DNA of 9,215 bases, from contig WLEH01000023.1 in the NCBI GenBank assembly GCA_009704345.1, positions 1 to 9,215 on the forward strand, written 5' to 3'. Every line of letters starts with the position of its first letter. Position 1 is the stretch's first letter. The stretch is from Actinomycetota bacterium. GTDB taxonomy: Bacteria > Actinomycetota > Actinomycetes > S36-B12 > UBA5976. A model generated the notes under the pieces. It did not search any database. It was not told the DNA's origin and saw only the letters and a program-made list of their open reading frames with translations. Made by a program: the position numbers and the translations under genes. This document shows positions 1 to 6,132 of the stretch, piece by piece.

Positions 1-1
1 A

Positions 2-304
2 CAAAGTCTGACACCGCGAATTGGCGCTGAGTTGGGCGATCGAGCTACATTGCTGCAATTCTCTAGTGCATTTTGCACACCATGCCGTGCTACCCGAACG
101 CTGTTAAGTCAAGTAATCACCGACTATCCGGGCATCAAACATGTTGAAATTGATGCGGAATCTAATCTGGATCTGGTTCGAGAGCTAAATGTGAAATCGA
201 CACCAACCACCTTGATCCTCAATAGCGATGGAGTTGAGATTTCAAGAGCAGTTGGGGCACCACGTCGCTCTGATGTGATTGCAACCTTAAACGCAATTAG
301 ATAA
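2..304 (+). CDS. Thioredoxin-family protein, 3' part (5' end outside window)
   Basis: The reading frame is open from base 2 to the TAA at 302-304, giving 100 visible residues and no start. A TTG at 32 exists, but the frame continues in thioredoxin-like fashion upstream of it, so I treat the gene as cut by the window edge. The redox motif C-T-P-C is encoded at 74-85, preceded by the usual beta strand ending in Q-F-S-S-A-F. The cis-proline loop (S-T-P-T-T) has its Pro codon at 203-205, about 40 residues later, as in thioredoxin folds. Thiol-disulfide oxidoreductase activity follows from the family. Actinobacterial relatives next to DUF4395 genes often carry an N-terminal membrane anchor; that part would lie outside the window and cannot be checked here. 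The next gene is a DUF4395 protein, a known actinobacterial neighbour, so the two probably work together in thiol or sulfur redox chemistry. Confidence 0.92.
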   Translation, partial: QSLTPRIGAELGDRATLLQFSSAFCTPCRATRTLLSQVITDYPGIKHVEIDAESNLDLVRELNVKSTPTTLILNSDGVEISRAVGAPRRSDVIATLNAIR

Positions 305-345
305 ATGCAACTTATTTGCAATTAGCCTTTTTAAGATTAGTCACC

Positions 346-357
346 TATATTCCCGCC
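346..357 (+). promoter_or_regulatory. -10 element placing a leaderless start at 358
   Basis: TATATT at 346-351 fits the bacterial -10 consensus, and six bases then separate it from an ATG at 358. Transcription would therefore begin at or next to the A of the ATG, which gives a leaderless mRNA. No convincing -35 box is seen at the right distance; TTGCAA at 316-321 is too far upstream. The same box-to-ATG spacing recurs at 7412 and 8371. Confidence 0.7.
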
Positions 358-438
358 ATGATTTCCAACAATGTTAAAACCTTCACCCGCCGCCGAGAAA
401 TTGTGTTTTGTCGGCTTGCTGGAACATTGTGTTGTTAG
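358..438 (+). CDS. Leaderless Cys-rich leader peptide (26 aa), putative cysteine-responsive attenuator
   Basis: An ATG at 358-360 opens a 26-codon ORF that ends at TAG 436-438. The peptide has an arginine-rich middle (T-R-R-R-E, codons 385-399), then F-C-R-L-A at 406-420, and ends L-C-C immediately before the stop. Cys codons are TGT at 409, 430 and 433. The pattern T-x-R-R-x-x-[VI]-x-[LF]-C-R-[VL]-A-x-x-L-C matches, from memory, the actinobacterial leader peptides called the Ms5788A family. Those are leaderless polycysteine ORFs shown in mycobacteria to act as cysteine-responsive attenuators. A TATATT box six bases upstream places the transcript start on the ATG. The next gene is DUF4395, which belongs to a thioredoxin/sulfurtransferase neighbourhood in Actinobacteria. 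The peptide product itself probably has no function; the act of translating the Cys codons is the sensor. The role is inferred; the ORF, its position and the Cys codons are seen directly. Confidence 0.8.
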   Translation: MISNNVKTFTRRREIVFCRLAGTLCC

Positions 439-462
439 TTCTTGTCGAGTTTAACTAACAAC
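431..462 (+). promoter_or_regulatory. Attenuator hairpin over the last Cys codon and stop of the leader ORF
   Basis: GTTGTTAGTT at 431-440 and AACTAACAAC at 453-462 are perfect inverted repeats of 10 bp with a 12-base loop. The 5' arm includes part of the first and all of the second of the two tandem Cys codons, plus the TAG stop. The 3' arm ends five bases before the DUF4395 Shine-Dalgarno (AAGGA, 468-472). No T-run follows, so it is not a classical terminator. A ribosome paused at the Cys codons would prevent the stem from forming. The likely role is coupling leader translation to initiation of the downstream gene. Confidence 0.65.
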
Positions 463-477
463 TACTTAAGGAAAATC

Positions 478-942
478 ATGTCAACAAATATTTCACAAGA
501 TTCATCAAGATCCGCTAATCAGGAGATCGACGCTCGTGGGCCAAGGTTTGGCGCTGCTATAACAACGATAGTTTTGGCTATTGTGCTATTGACTCAATCA
601 ATTGAATTACTTGCGGTGCAAACCGCAGTATTTGCAATAGGTGGATTTATTGGTCCACAACATTCACCTTACGCATTCATCTACCGTAAGTTTGTTAAGC
701 CGCGACTTAAATCCCCGCTCATAACTGAAGACAGTCGACCGCCGCAATTTTCTCAACTAGTAGGATTTGTCTTTACCTTAGTTGGGTTCATTGGGTTGGC
801 AACCAACACTGATCTGCTATTCACAATAGCTATTGCTGGTGCTCTTTTTGCTGCCTTCTTAAATGCAGCTTTCGCCTTCTGCCTTGGATGCGAGATGTAT
901 TTACGGGGTCGCCAAATTATTGCCAAGTTTCGCTCTTTTTAA
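478..942 (+). CDS. DUF4395 integral membrane protein
   Basis: A 154-residue protein with the features of DUF4395. R-G-P-R-F-G-A-A at about 20-27 leads into the first membrane helix, G-P-x-x-S-P-Y lies around 59-65, R-P-P-x-F-x-Q-L-V-G around 87-96, and the signature F-C-L-G-C-E-M-Y around 134-141 has Cys135 and Cys138. Hydrophobic segments fall near 24-41, 43-60, 92-108 and 112-134, suggesting four membrane helices. I chose the ATG at 478 because AAGGA (468-472) precedes it by five bases and homologues begin shortly before R-G-P-R-F-G. An upstream TTG at 442 lies in the hairpin loop and is unlikely to be used. The biochemical role of the family is unknown to me. Its CxxC pair and the neighbouring thioredoxin suggest a thiol-redox or sulfur-related function in the membrane. 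Expression is probably governed by the Cys-rich leader ORF just upstream. Confidence 0.9.
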   Translation: MSTNISQDSSRSANQEIDARGPRFGAAITTIVLAIVLLTQSIELLAVQTAVFAIGGFIGPQHSPYAFIYRKFVKPRLKSPLITEDSRPPQFSQLVGFVFTLVGFIGLATNTDLLFTIAIAGALFAAFLNAAFAFCLGCEMYLRGRQIIAKFRSF

Positions 943-949
943 ATTCGGC

Positions 950-962
950 TACCATAGCCAAC
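950..962 (+). promoter_or_regulatory. Putative -10 box for leaderless lipoprotein gene
   Basis: TACCAT at 950-955 stands seven bases before the ATG at 963, in the position expected for a leaderless transcript, and no ribosome binding site is present. The box sits inside a small inverted repeat, GGCTA-CCA-TAGCC (947-959), which could be an operator or chance. Confidence 0.45.
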
Positions 963-2276
963 ATGCGGAAACTGGGTTTTGTCATCGCCGTGGCATTTTT
1001 ATTGGCTGCTTGCGGAGGTGATGTGGCGAAGCCGAAAACCACTTATGAGGTTTTAGAAGCACAAACTATGGCGCTGCCATGTTCGGAAACAGATCCTGAG
1101 GCAAAGCGATATCTAATTACTAAGTCGCGTACCCCATTAGGTGCAGTTACTGCCAGCGCATGTGGTTATCCAGACAGCGAATATGGCCCAATAACCGTGT
1201 TAGCAATTTCTAAGCAAGGTTCAACTGGCGTGGAAGTGCTTGCAGAATCGGAAAGTTTCTGGATTGGAAACGAATCAAGATTTACCGCAACGGACAATGG
1301 CTGGGAACTAATTGGGTTAGTGGGAAATGGTTTTGATGGCGACGAGGCAGTGCTCAAGTTGAATTTGGCAAATGATGAATTTATCGGTTCAGTTGAGTTA
1401 CTACCTAAACCACATCCAGTGTCAATCAAATCACTGATGAAAACTGAGTTAGATGGTCGTAACTTAAAGCTAGTTCGACAGATTTCGGCAACTAGCAGCT
1501 ATAAACGATATGCCATCACATACAAAAGTGGTGAGCTAACCATCAGCGGGATTATGAATATTCCAAACGGTGATGGTCCGTTCCCCGCGTTAGTTCTTGG
1601 TCATGGTTATATCGATCCAAGAATCTATACTTCCGGTCGCGGTTTAGCCCGAGAGCAAGATTATTTAGCAAAGAATGGCTACATCGTGCTGCACACTGAT
1701 TATCGAAATCACGCCGGCAGCGATGATGATCCCGAAAACAATATTAAATTCCGACAAGGTTATGTGTTAGATATTGTCAATGCCGCGCTCGCACTCCGTC
1801 AATCCGATCTGCCTGAATTAGATGACAGTCGAATTGGGTATCTGGGTAGATCCATGGGCGGCGGTATTGGGTATCAAGCAATGGTTGCCTTCCCTTATGT
1901 ATTCAATACTTATGTGTTGTATGCCCCAACCAGTGCTGACTATGCCGACAACTTCAATCGCTGGGGTCGAGTAGCTGCTGATTTTGCGCAAGAAGTCTCT
2001 GACACTTATGGCCTGCCAGAAGATAATCCAGAATTCTGGGCTGGGATATCAGCACTCAATTATTTTGATCAGGTGGCCGAACCAGTACTAATCCATCACG
2101 GCACTTTGGATGATAGCTGCGAGATTAATTGGTCAAGACGCGCTGATGCTGAACTTAAGGCTCAAGGTAAAGATGTCACGCTGATTGAGTACGTGGGTGA
2201 ATACCATGCCTTCTATCGCGATTGGACGTTATCCATGGAGCGAACAATTGAATTTCTCAAACGCACTATGAAATAG
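963..2276 (+). CDS. Lipoprotein alpha/beta hydrolase (S9/prolyl-oligopeptidase-like)
   Basis: A 437-residue protein. The start at ATG 963 gives a clean lipoprotein signal: M-R-K, a hydrophobic core and the lipobox L-A-A-C with Cys17, so it is probably tethered to the outer face of the cytoplasmic membrane. Residues 18 to about 190 form an N-terminal region I do not recognise. The C-terminal half is an alpha/beta hydrolase: L-G-H-G-Y with His214 at the oxyanion loop, nucleophile elbow G-R-S-M-G-G with Ser297, an acidic residue at Asp383 or Asp384 in H-G-T-L-D-D, and His415 in G-E-Y-H-A-F-Y. All triad members are present and spaced as in dienelactone-hydrolase and S9-peptidase relatives, so an esterase or peptidase is expected. 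The substrate is unknown. A longer frame opening at 888 would overlap DUF4395 and bury the signal peptide, so I rejected it. The gene lies 20 bases after DUF4395 and may partly share its transcript. Confidence 0.88.
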   Translation: MRKLGFVIAVAFLLAACGGDVAKPKTTYEVLEAQTMALPCSETDPEAKRYLITKSRTPLGAVTASACGYPDSEYGPITVLAISKQGSTGVEVLAESESFWIGNESRFTATDNGWELIGLVGNGFDGDEAVLKLNLANDEFIGSVELLPKPHPVSIKSLMKTELDGRNLKLVRQISATSSYKRYAITYKSGELTISGIMNIPNGDGPFPALVLGHGYIDPRIYTSGRGLAREQDYLAKNGYIVLHTDYRNHAGSDDDPENNIKFRQGYVLDIVNAALALRQSDLPELDDSRIGYLGRSMGGGIGYQAMVAFPYVFNTYVLYAPTSADYADNFNRWGRVAADFAQEVSDTYGLPEDNPEFWAGISALNYFDQVAEPVLIHHGTLDDSCEINWSRRADAELKAQGKDVTLIEYVGEYHAFYRDWTLSMERTIEFLKRTMK

Positions 2277-2332
2277 CCGAACTGCTGGCCCTGGCTAACC
2301 ACCGGTTTGTTCCTATCGTTGCTGATCCCAGA

Positions 2333-2358
2333 TAAGATTCTCAGGAATAATCAGGGAG
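2333..2358 (+). promoter_or_regulatory. Promoter -10 and strong ribosome binding site of the semialdehyde dehydrogenase gene
   Basis: TAAGAT at 2333-2338 is a reasonable -10 box. TTGTTC at 2307-2312 is a poor and distant -35 candidate. AGGGAG at 2353-2358 lies five bases before the ATG at 2364 and is a strong Shine-Dalgarno sequence. It decides this start over an upstream in-frame start at 2307. The mRNA leader would be about 20 bases. Confidence 0.5.
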
Positions 2359-2363
2359 TTAAT

Positions 2364-3857
2364 ATGTCAAATGAGTTGGTTCCGCATTGGATTGCTGGAA
2401 AAGAATTTCTTGGCGAAAGCAAGCGAACTGCACCGGTTTTCAACCCAGCCACCGGCGAGGTAACAAAGTCTGTGTTGTTAGCCAATAGATCTGACATCGA
2501 AGCTGCAACTAAAGCGGCGGCGGCGGCTTTCCCAGGCTGGCGCGACACTTCGCTCGCAAAGCGCCAACAGGTCATCTTCAATTTCCGTGAATTATTGAAT
2601 TCCAGAAAGCATGAACTTGCTGAAATTATCACAAGTGAGCACGGCAAAGTTATTTCAGATGCGCTAGGTGAAATTACCCGAGGTCAAGAAGTTGTGGAGT
2701 TTGCAGTTGGCATTCCCGAGCTACTAAAGGGTTATTACAGCGAAAACGCATCAACCGGAATTGATGTTTACTCATTGAGACAACCACTTGGTGTAGTTGG
2801 CATTATTTCACCTTTTAATTTTCCAGCCATGGTGCCAATGTGGTTTTATCCAATCGCAATAGCTGCTGGTAACACAGTTGTAGTTAAACCTTCTGAAAAA
2901 GATCCAACTGCTTCGCTTTGGATAGCTAAATTATGGCAAGAAGCAGGTTTACCTGATGGTGTTTATAACGTATTGAATGGTGATAAAGAAGCAGTAGATG
3001 GTTTACTGGAAAGCCCAATTGTTCAATCAATTTCTTTTGTCGGATCTACCCCAATTGCAAAATATATTTACGAGAATGCCAGCGAACATGGCAAACGAGT
3101 ACAGGCCTTGGGTGGAGCGAAAAACCATATGTTGGTGCTGCCAGATGCAGATTTGGATCTAGTTGCCGACAGTGCTGTTAATGCTGGCTTTGGCTCTGCT
3201 GGTGAGCGCTGTATGGCAATCTCAGTTGTGGTTGCCGTGGAACCAATTGCTGATCAATTGATTTCAAAGATCACTGAACGAATGAAAGGCTTAAGGGTTG
3301 GTGATGGGCGACGCTCTTGCGATATGGGTCCGTTGGTAACAAGAGAACACCGTGACAAAGTTGCTGGATATATTGATATCGCAATTAAGGATGGGGCCAA
3401 AGTTGTTGTTGATGGTCGAAATGTTAATCCAGACGGTGACCAGAATGGCTTTTGGTTGGGACCCACTTTGATTGATGAAGTTCCCACCTCTTCCAAGGTC
3501 TATACCGAAGAAATCTTTGGGCCTGTGCTTTCGATTGTTCGCGTGAAAAGCTATGAAGAAGGTGTATCTCTTATCAATTCTGGTGCCTTTGGCAACGGCA
3601 CTGCGATCTTCACTAACGATGGTGGTGCTGCCCGTAGGTTCCAATATGAAATTGAAGTTGGCATGATTGGAATCAACGTTCCTATCCCAGTGCCGGTCGC
3701 CTATCACTCATTTGGTGGATGGAAGCAATCGATGTTTGGTGATACTAAAGCACATGGTGTTGAAGGAGTGCACTTCTTTACCAGAGCAAAGGCAATAACT
3801 AGTCGTTGGCTTGATCCAAGTCATGGTGGTATAAATCTGGGATTCCCCCAGAATTAA
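2364..3857 (+). CDS. mmsA: CoA-acylating (methyl)malonate-semialdehyde dehydrogenase
   Basis: A 497-residue protein, the usual length for MmsA/IolA. The family oxidises methylmalonate semialdehyde or malonate semialdehyde with NAD and CoA to propionyl-CoA or acetyl-CoA plus bicarbonate, in valine, inositol or beta-alanine breakdown. Visible signatures are the ALDH motif P-F-N-F-P with Asn152, the nucleotide-binding stretch S-F-V-G-S-T-P, and the family-specific A-L-G-G-A-K-N-H where most aldehyde dehydrogenases have L-E-L-G-G-K with the general-base Glu. The catalytic Cys283 lies in G-E-R-C-M-A-I-S, and the C-terminal block reads V-P-I-P-V-P-V-A-Y-H-S-F-G-G-W-K. Lack of the usual Glu is normal for this CoA-dependent branch. 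No valine or inositol pathway gene lies beside it, so the physiological substrate is open. It ends nine bases from the convergent pirin gene. Confidence 0.95.
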   Translation: MSNELVPHWIAGKEFLGESKRTAPVFNPATGEVTKSVLLANRSDIEAATKAAAAAFPGWRDTSLAKRQQVIFNFRELLNSRKHELAEIITSEHGKVISDALGEITRGQEVVEFAVGIPELLKGYYSENASTGIDVYSLRQPLGVVGIISPFNFPAMVPMWFYPIAIAAGNTVVVKPSEKDPTASLWIAKLWQEAGLPDGVYNVLNGDKEAVDGLLESPIVQSISFVGSTPIAKYIYENASEHGKRVQALGGAKNHMLVLPDADLDLVADSAVNAGFGSAGERCMAISVVVAVEPIADQLISKITERMKGLRVGDGRRSCDMGPLVTREHRDKVAGYIDIAIKDGAKVVVDGRNVNPDGDQNGFWLGPTLIDEVPTSSKVYTEEIFGPVLSIVRVKSYEEGVSLINSGAFGNGTAIFTNDGGAARRFQYEIEVGMIGINVPIPVPVAYHSFGGWKQSMFGDTKAHGVEGVHFFTRAKAITSRWLDPSHGGINLGFPQN

Positions 3858-3866
3858 ATCCCAAGA

Positions 3867-4820
3867 TTATTTCGGCTTGCCTGTTCTTGCGGTAAGTTTC
3901 AAAGTAGGCATCGGTGGCGCTGGAATTCTGCCACCAAGTTTGTCTTGAAATGATCCAAATCTAGTTTGATGTGTTGCCCAATCCTCACGCATCTTGACTA
4001 TCTCATCGTGACTACGTCCAATGAAATTCCACCACATGATTATTGATTCAGTGAATGGTTCGCCACCAAGCAGAATCAGCAGTGAATCCTTAGTTGCAGT
4101 AATTGAAAGATCAGACCTGCCTGACTCCAAATAGATCATCGAGCCAGGTTCAATTTCAACACCTGAAATAGTTGCAGCGCCTGAAATTAACAACACGCCG
4201 TATTCAAAATTCTGAAGTAATTTAACTGATGAAGTTCCACTTCTATTGAATCTAATCTCTGCACCAACTAAAGGTGAATAGGTTTGCGTACTGGCGGCAA
4301 CGCCTTCCAATTGGCCAATGAATACTTTCAGTGTTGAATAGTCAGTTTCAATAGTGGGAAGATCTTTATAGTGATTAAATTTTGGCGCAATACTTCTAAC
4401 TTCATCTGGCAAAACAACCCAAAATTGAACTCCGTGCAACGCAGTATTACTATCCAACGAGAGTTCAGAGTGGGAAATTCCATCACCAGCTGTCATAATG
4501 TTAAGTTCGCCAGGATTAATAATCTGAACACTTCCAATTGAATCTCGGTGTTCTACTTCACCACTAAACAGCCAAGTAACTGTCTTTAATCCAGTATGAG
4601 GATGAGCTGCAACCTGCATCGCATGCTCTTGGCTAGTTGGACCAAACAGGTCAACAAAACACCATGCCCCAATTGTTCTTACCTCACGGTGTGGAAGTAC
4701 TCGTTGAATTTCAATGCCAGATCTTGGCGTTAACTGAACTTTGCGTGGTTCCAGCACAATGCTCTTTTTCGCATCATGCTGGCCCACCTCAAACTCCGGC
4801 TGGTGTGCCAGATTACTCAT
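3867..4820 (-). CDS. Pirin family protein
   Basis: A 317-residue bicupin protein. The N-terminal pirin domain carries the metal site: H-P-H-T-G with His73 and His75, then His117 and Glu119 in T-A-G-D-G-I-S-H-S-E. The spacing is nearly that of human pirin (His56, His58, His101, Glu103). Between them lies the typical S-G-E-V-E-H-R-D-S stretch. The C-terminal cupin half ends with the conserved G-G-E-P-F-T-E and M-W-W-N-F-I-G-R-S block around 253-270. Pirins bind iron. Some oxidise quercetin and others act as redox-dependent regulators, and the sequence alone does not say which applies here. The start is an ATG at 4820. The SPFH gene ends seven bases upstream on the same strand and only a weak AAGAAG precedes the start, so translation is probably coupled to the upstream gene as the last member of an NfeD-SPFH-pirin operon. 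Confidence 0.93.
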   Translation of the reverse strand: MSNLAHQPEFEVGQHDAKKSIVLEPRKVQLTPRSGIEIQRVLPHREVRTIGAWCFVDLFGPTSQEHAMQVAAHPHTGLKTVTWLFSGEVEHRDSIGSVQIINPGELNIMTAGDGISHSELSLDSNTALHGVQFWVVLPDEVRSIAPKFNHYKDLPTIETDYSTLKVFIGQLEGVAASTQTYSPLVGAEIRFNRSGTSSVKLLQNFEYGVLLISGAATISGVEIEPGSMIYLESGRSDLSITATKDSLLILLGGEPFTESIIMWWNFIGRSHDEIVKMREDWATHQTRFGSFQDKLGGRIPAPPMPTLKLTARTGKPK

Positions 4821-4827
4821 AAAGCAG

Positions 4828-5697
4828 TTACTTCTTGAACGCTTTTAGGATCTGTTCGGCTGCACCACTTAGTTCAGCTGGAATTACCCAGATCTTGCTA
4901 GCTTGGCCATTTGCAATCTCAGGTAACTGCTGCAGATATTGATAAGCCAGTACTTTTTCATCTGGATTAGCTTCATGCACAGCATTGAATACCTTCTTAA
5001 TCGCCTGTGCTTCACCATCTGCTCGCAGAATTGCTGCTTGCGCATCGCCTTCAGCTCGAAGAATTTCAGCTTGTCGAGCACCCTCTGCGGTCAAGATCTG
5101 ACTTTGTTTTTCACCCTCTGCGGTAAGAATTGCAGCGCGCTTATCACGCTCAGCGCGCATCTGCTTTTCCATTGATTCTTGCACGCTTGGTGGTGGATCA
5201 ATTGCTTTTAACTCAACTCGATTAACACGCACACCCCATTTGCCGGTTGCTTCATCCAGCACACCACGAAGAGACGCATTAATGGAATCACGAGAAGTTA
5301 AAGCAGCTTCAAGATCTAACCCACCTACTACGTTACGAAGTGTAGTTACAGTTAATTGTTCGATACCTTGAATAAAGTTTTCAATTTCATATGTTGCTGA
5401 CTTTGGATCGGTAACCTGAAAATAGATCACAGTGTCAATTGAAACCACCAAGTTATCCTCAGTAATTACTGGCTGTGGTGGAAATGAGACAACTCGCTCT
5501 CGAAGATCAATCAGTGGTCGCAATCGATCAATGAACGGAATGATGATGGTAAGCCCAGCACCAAGTGTGCGGTGATATCGACCCAGTCGCTCCACGATTC
5601 CAGCACTGGCTTGCGGAATGATTCGAATAGACCTTGTTAGTACTACACCAAAAATAACTACCAGTAAAACCAATACGCCAAATGACCAAGAAAACAT
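4828..5697 (-). CDS. SPFH/band-7 (stomatin/paraslipin/QmcA-like) membrane protein
   Basis: A 289-residue protein. A single N-terminal membrane helix (about 6-21) is followed by the SPFH domain from about 24, with I-I-P-Q-A-S-A-G-I-V-E-R-L-G-R-Y, then I-D-L-R-E-R-V-V and V-I-T-E-D-N-L-V-V-S-I-D. It ends near I-D-P-P-P-S-V-Q-E-S-M-E-K-Q-M. A coiled-coil segment comes next, with four 11-residue repeats (189-232), then a short C-terminal tail. Such proteins oligomerise into membrane microdomain scaffolds and act with NfeD partners and membrane proteases. I chose the ATG at 5697 because AAGGGA (complement of 5705-5710) stands seven bases before it and the helix then begins immediately. A longer frame opening at 5763 overlaps NfeD with non-conserved residues. 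NfeD ends four bases upstream and pirin starts seven bases downstream, so these form one operon. Confidence 0.94.
   Translation of the reverse strand: MFSWSFGVLVLLVVIFGVVLTRSIRIIPQASAGIVERLGRYHRTLGAGLTIIIPFIDRLRPLIDLRERVVSFPPQPVITEDNLVVSIDTVIYFQVTDPKSATYEIENFIQGIEQLTVTTLRNVVGGLDLEAALTSRDSINASLRGVLDEATGKWGVRVNRVELKAIDPPPSVQESMEKQMRAERDKRAAILTAEGEKQSQILTAEGARQAEILRAEGDAQAAILRADGEAQAIKKVFNAVHEANPDEKVLAYQYLQQLPEIANGQASKIWVIPAELSGAAEQILKAFKK
5002..5133 (-). repeat. Four tandem 33-bp (11-residue) coiled-coil repeats in the SPFH gene
   Basis: Residues 189-232 are four units of the form x-I-L-[TR]-A-[ED]-G-x-x-Q-[SA], each 11 residues long with no gap. At the DNA level the 33-bp period is visible, for example CACCCTCTGCGGT at 5079 and again at 5112. 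An 11-residue period suits a slightly right-handed coiled coil, typical of the region after an SPFH domain. Confidence 0.85.
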
Positions 5698-5701
5698 GAT
5701 G

Positions 5702-6127
5702 CTATCCCTTCTGTCGAACCACTGCAGTTGCGCCTTCAATGGCAACAACCTCAACGCGAGCATCTGGGTTTATTAGGCCAGATTCACTTCTTGCACTCCA
5801 AACTTCACCACTTAATTTCACTTGACCTGTCAGGTCGTCAATTTGAGTTAGCGCAACTGCTGGCGCCCCAATTAATGCTTCGACATTTGTGGCATAGTCA
5901 GCTGGTCGCTTTTTTAGGTGGCGTAGCGCAATTGGGCGCAAAATGAATAGAGACAAAGCTGCTGCGATGCCAAAAACTATTCCTTGGGTTGCCATATCAA
6001 AACCAAGGGCATTTGCACCAGCGGCCATTAAAGCTGAAAAGGCTAACGATGCAAATAGCAGATCAACTGTCAGCATCTCAACTACCAAGAGTCCGCCGGC
6101 TGTTGCCAACCACATCCATAACTGCAT
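5702..6127 (-). CDS. NfeD family protein (short form, no protease domain)
   Basis: A 141-residue protein. Hydrophobic segments at about 3-20, 22-42 and 48-65 form the membrane part. A short basic linker (R-H-L-K-K-R-P, 69-75) leads to a C-terminal OB-fold domain, with L-I-G-A-P-A-V-A-L around 85-93, G-Q-V-K-L-S-G-E-V-W-S-A-R around 101-113 and V-E-V-V-A-I-E-G-A-T-A-V-V-R at the end. This is the typical NfeD C-terminal pattern. There is no ClpP-like serine protease domain, so it is the short partner form normally paired with an SPFH protein, as it is here with a gap of four bases. The pair is thought to organise membrane domains and quality control. The ATG at 6127 has a perfect AGGAGG (complement of 6133-6138) five bases upstream. 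It is the first gene of the operon. Confidence 0.92.
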   Translation of the reverse strand: MQLWMWLATAGGLLVVEMLTVDLLFASLAFSALMAAGANALGFDMATQGIVFGIAAALSLFILRPIALRHLKKRPADYATNVEALIGAPAVALTQIDDLTGQVKLSGEVWSARSESGLINPDARVEVVAIEGATAVVRQKG

Positions 6128-6132
6128 TACCG

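Noticed and set aside
32..34. TTG as the start of the thioredoxin gene
   Set aside because: The frame is open back to base 2 with plausible residues (E-L-G-D before the first strand), so the gene continues beyond the window edge.
306..332. Terminator after thioredoxin: TGCAA-N5-TTGCA followed by a T-run at 328-332
   Set aside because: The stem has only five mostly AT pairs and the T-run is several bases away; too weak to call.
442..477. TTG 442 as start of DUF4395
   Set aside because: It lies in the hairpin loop without an RBS; ATG 478 has AAGGA at five bases and fits family length.
888..962. Upstream start of the hydrolase frame overlapping DUF4395
   Set aside because: It would place an extension before a clear lipoprotein signal peptide that begins at 963.
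3291..3707. Minus-strand 138-residue open frame inside the semialdehyde dehydrogenase gene
   Set aside because: It is antisense to a well-conserved enzyme, has no family features and no RBS; a shadow frame.
5698..5763. Longer N-terminus for the SPFH protein
   Set aside because: It overlaps the NfeD OB-fold coding region, and a good RBS precedes the ATG at 5697.
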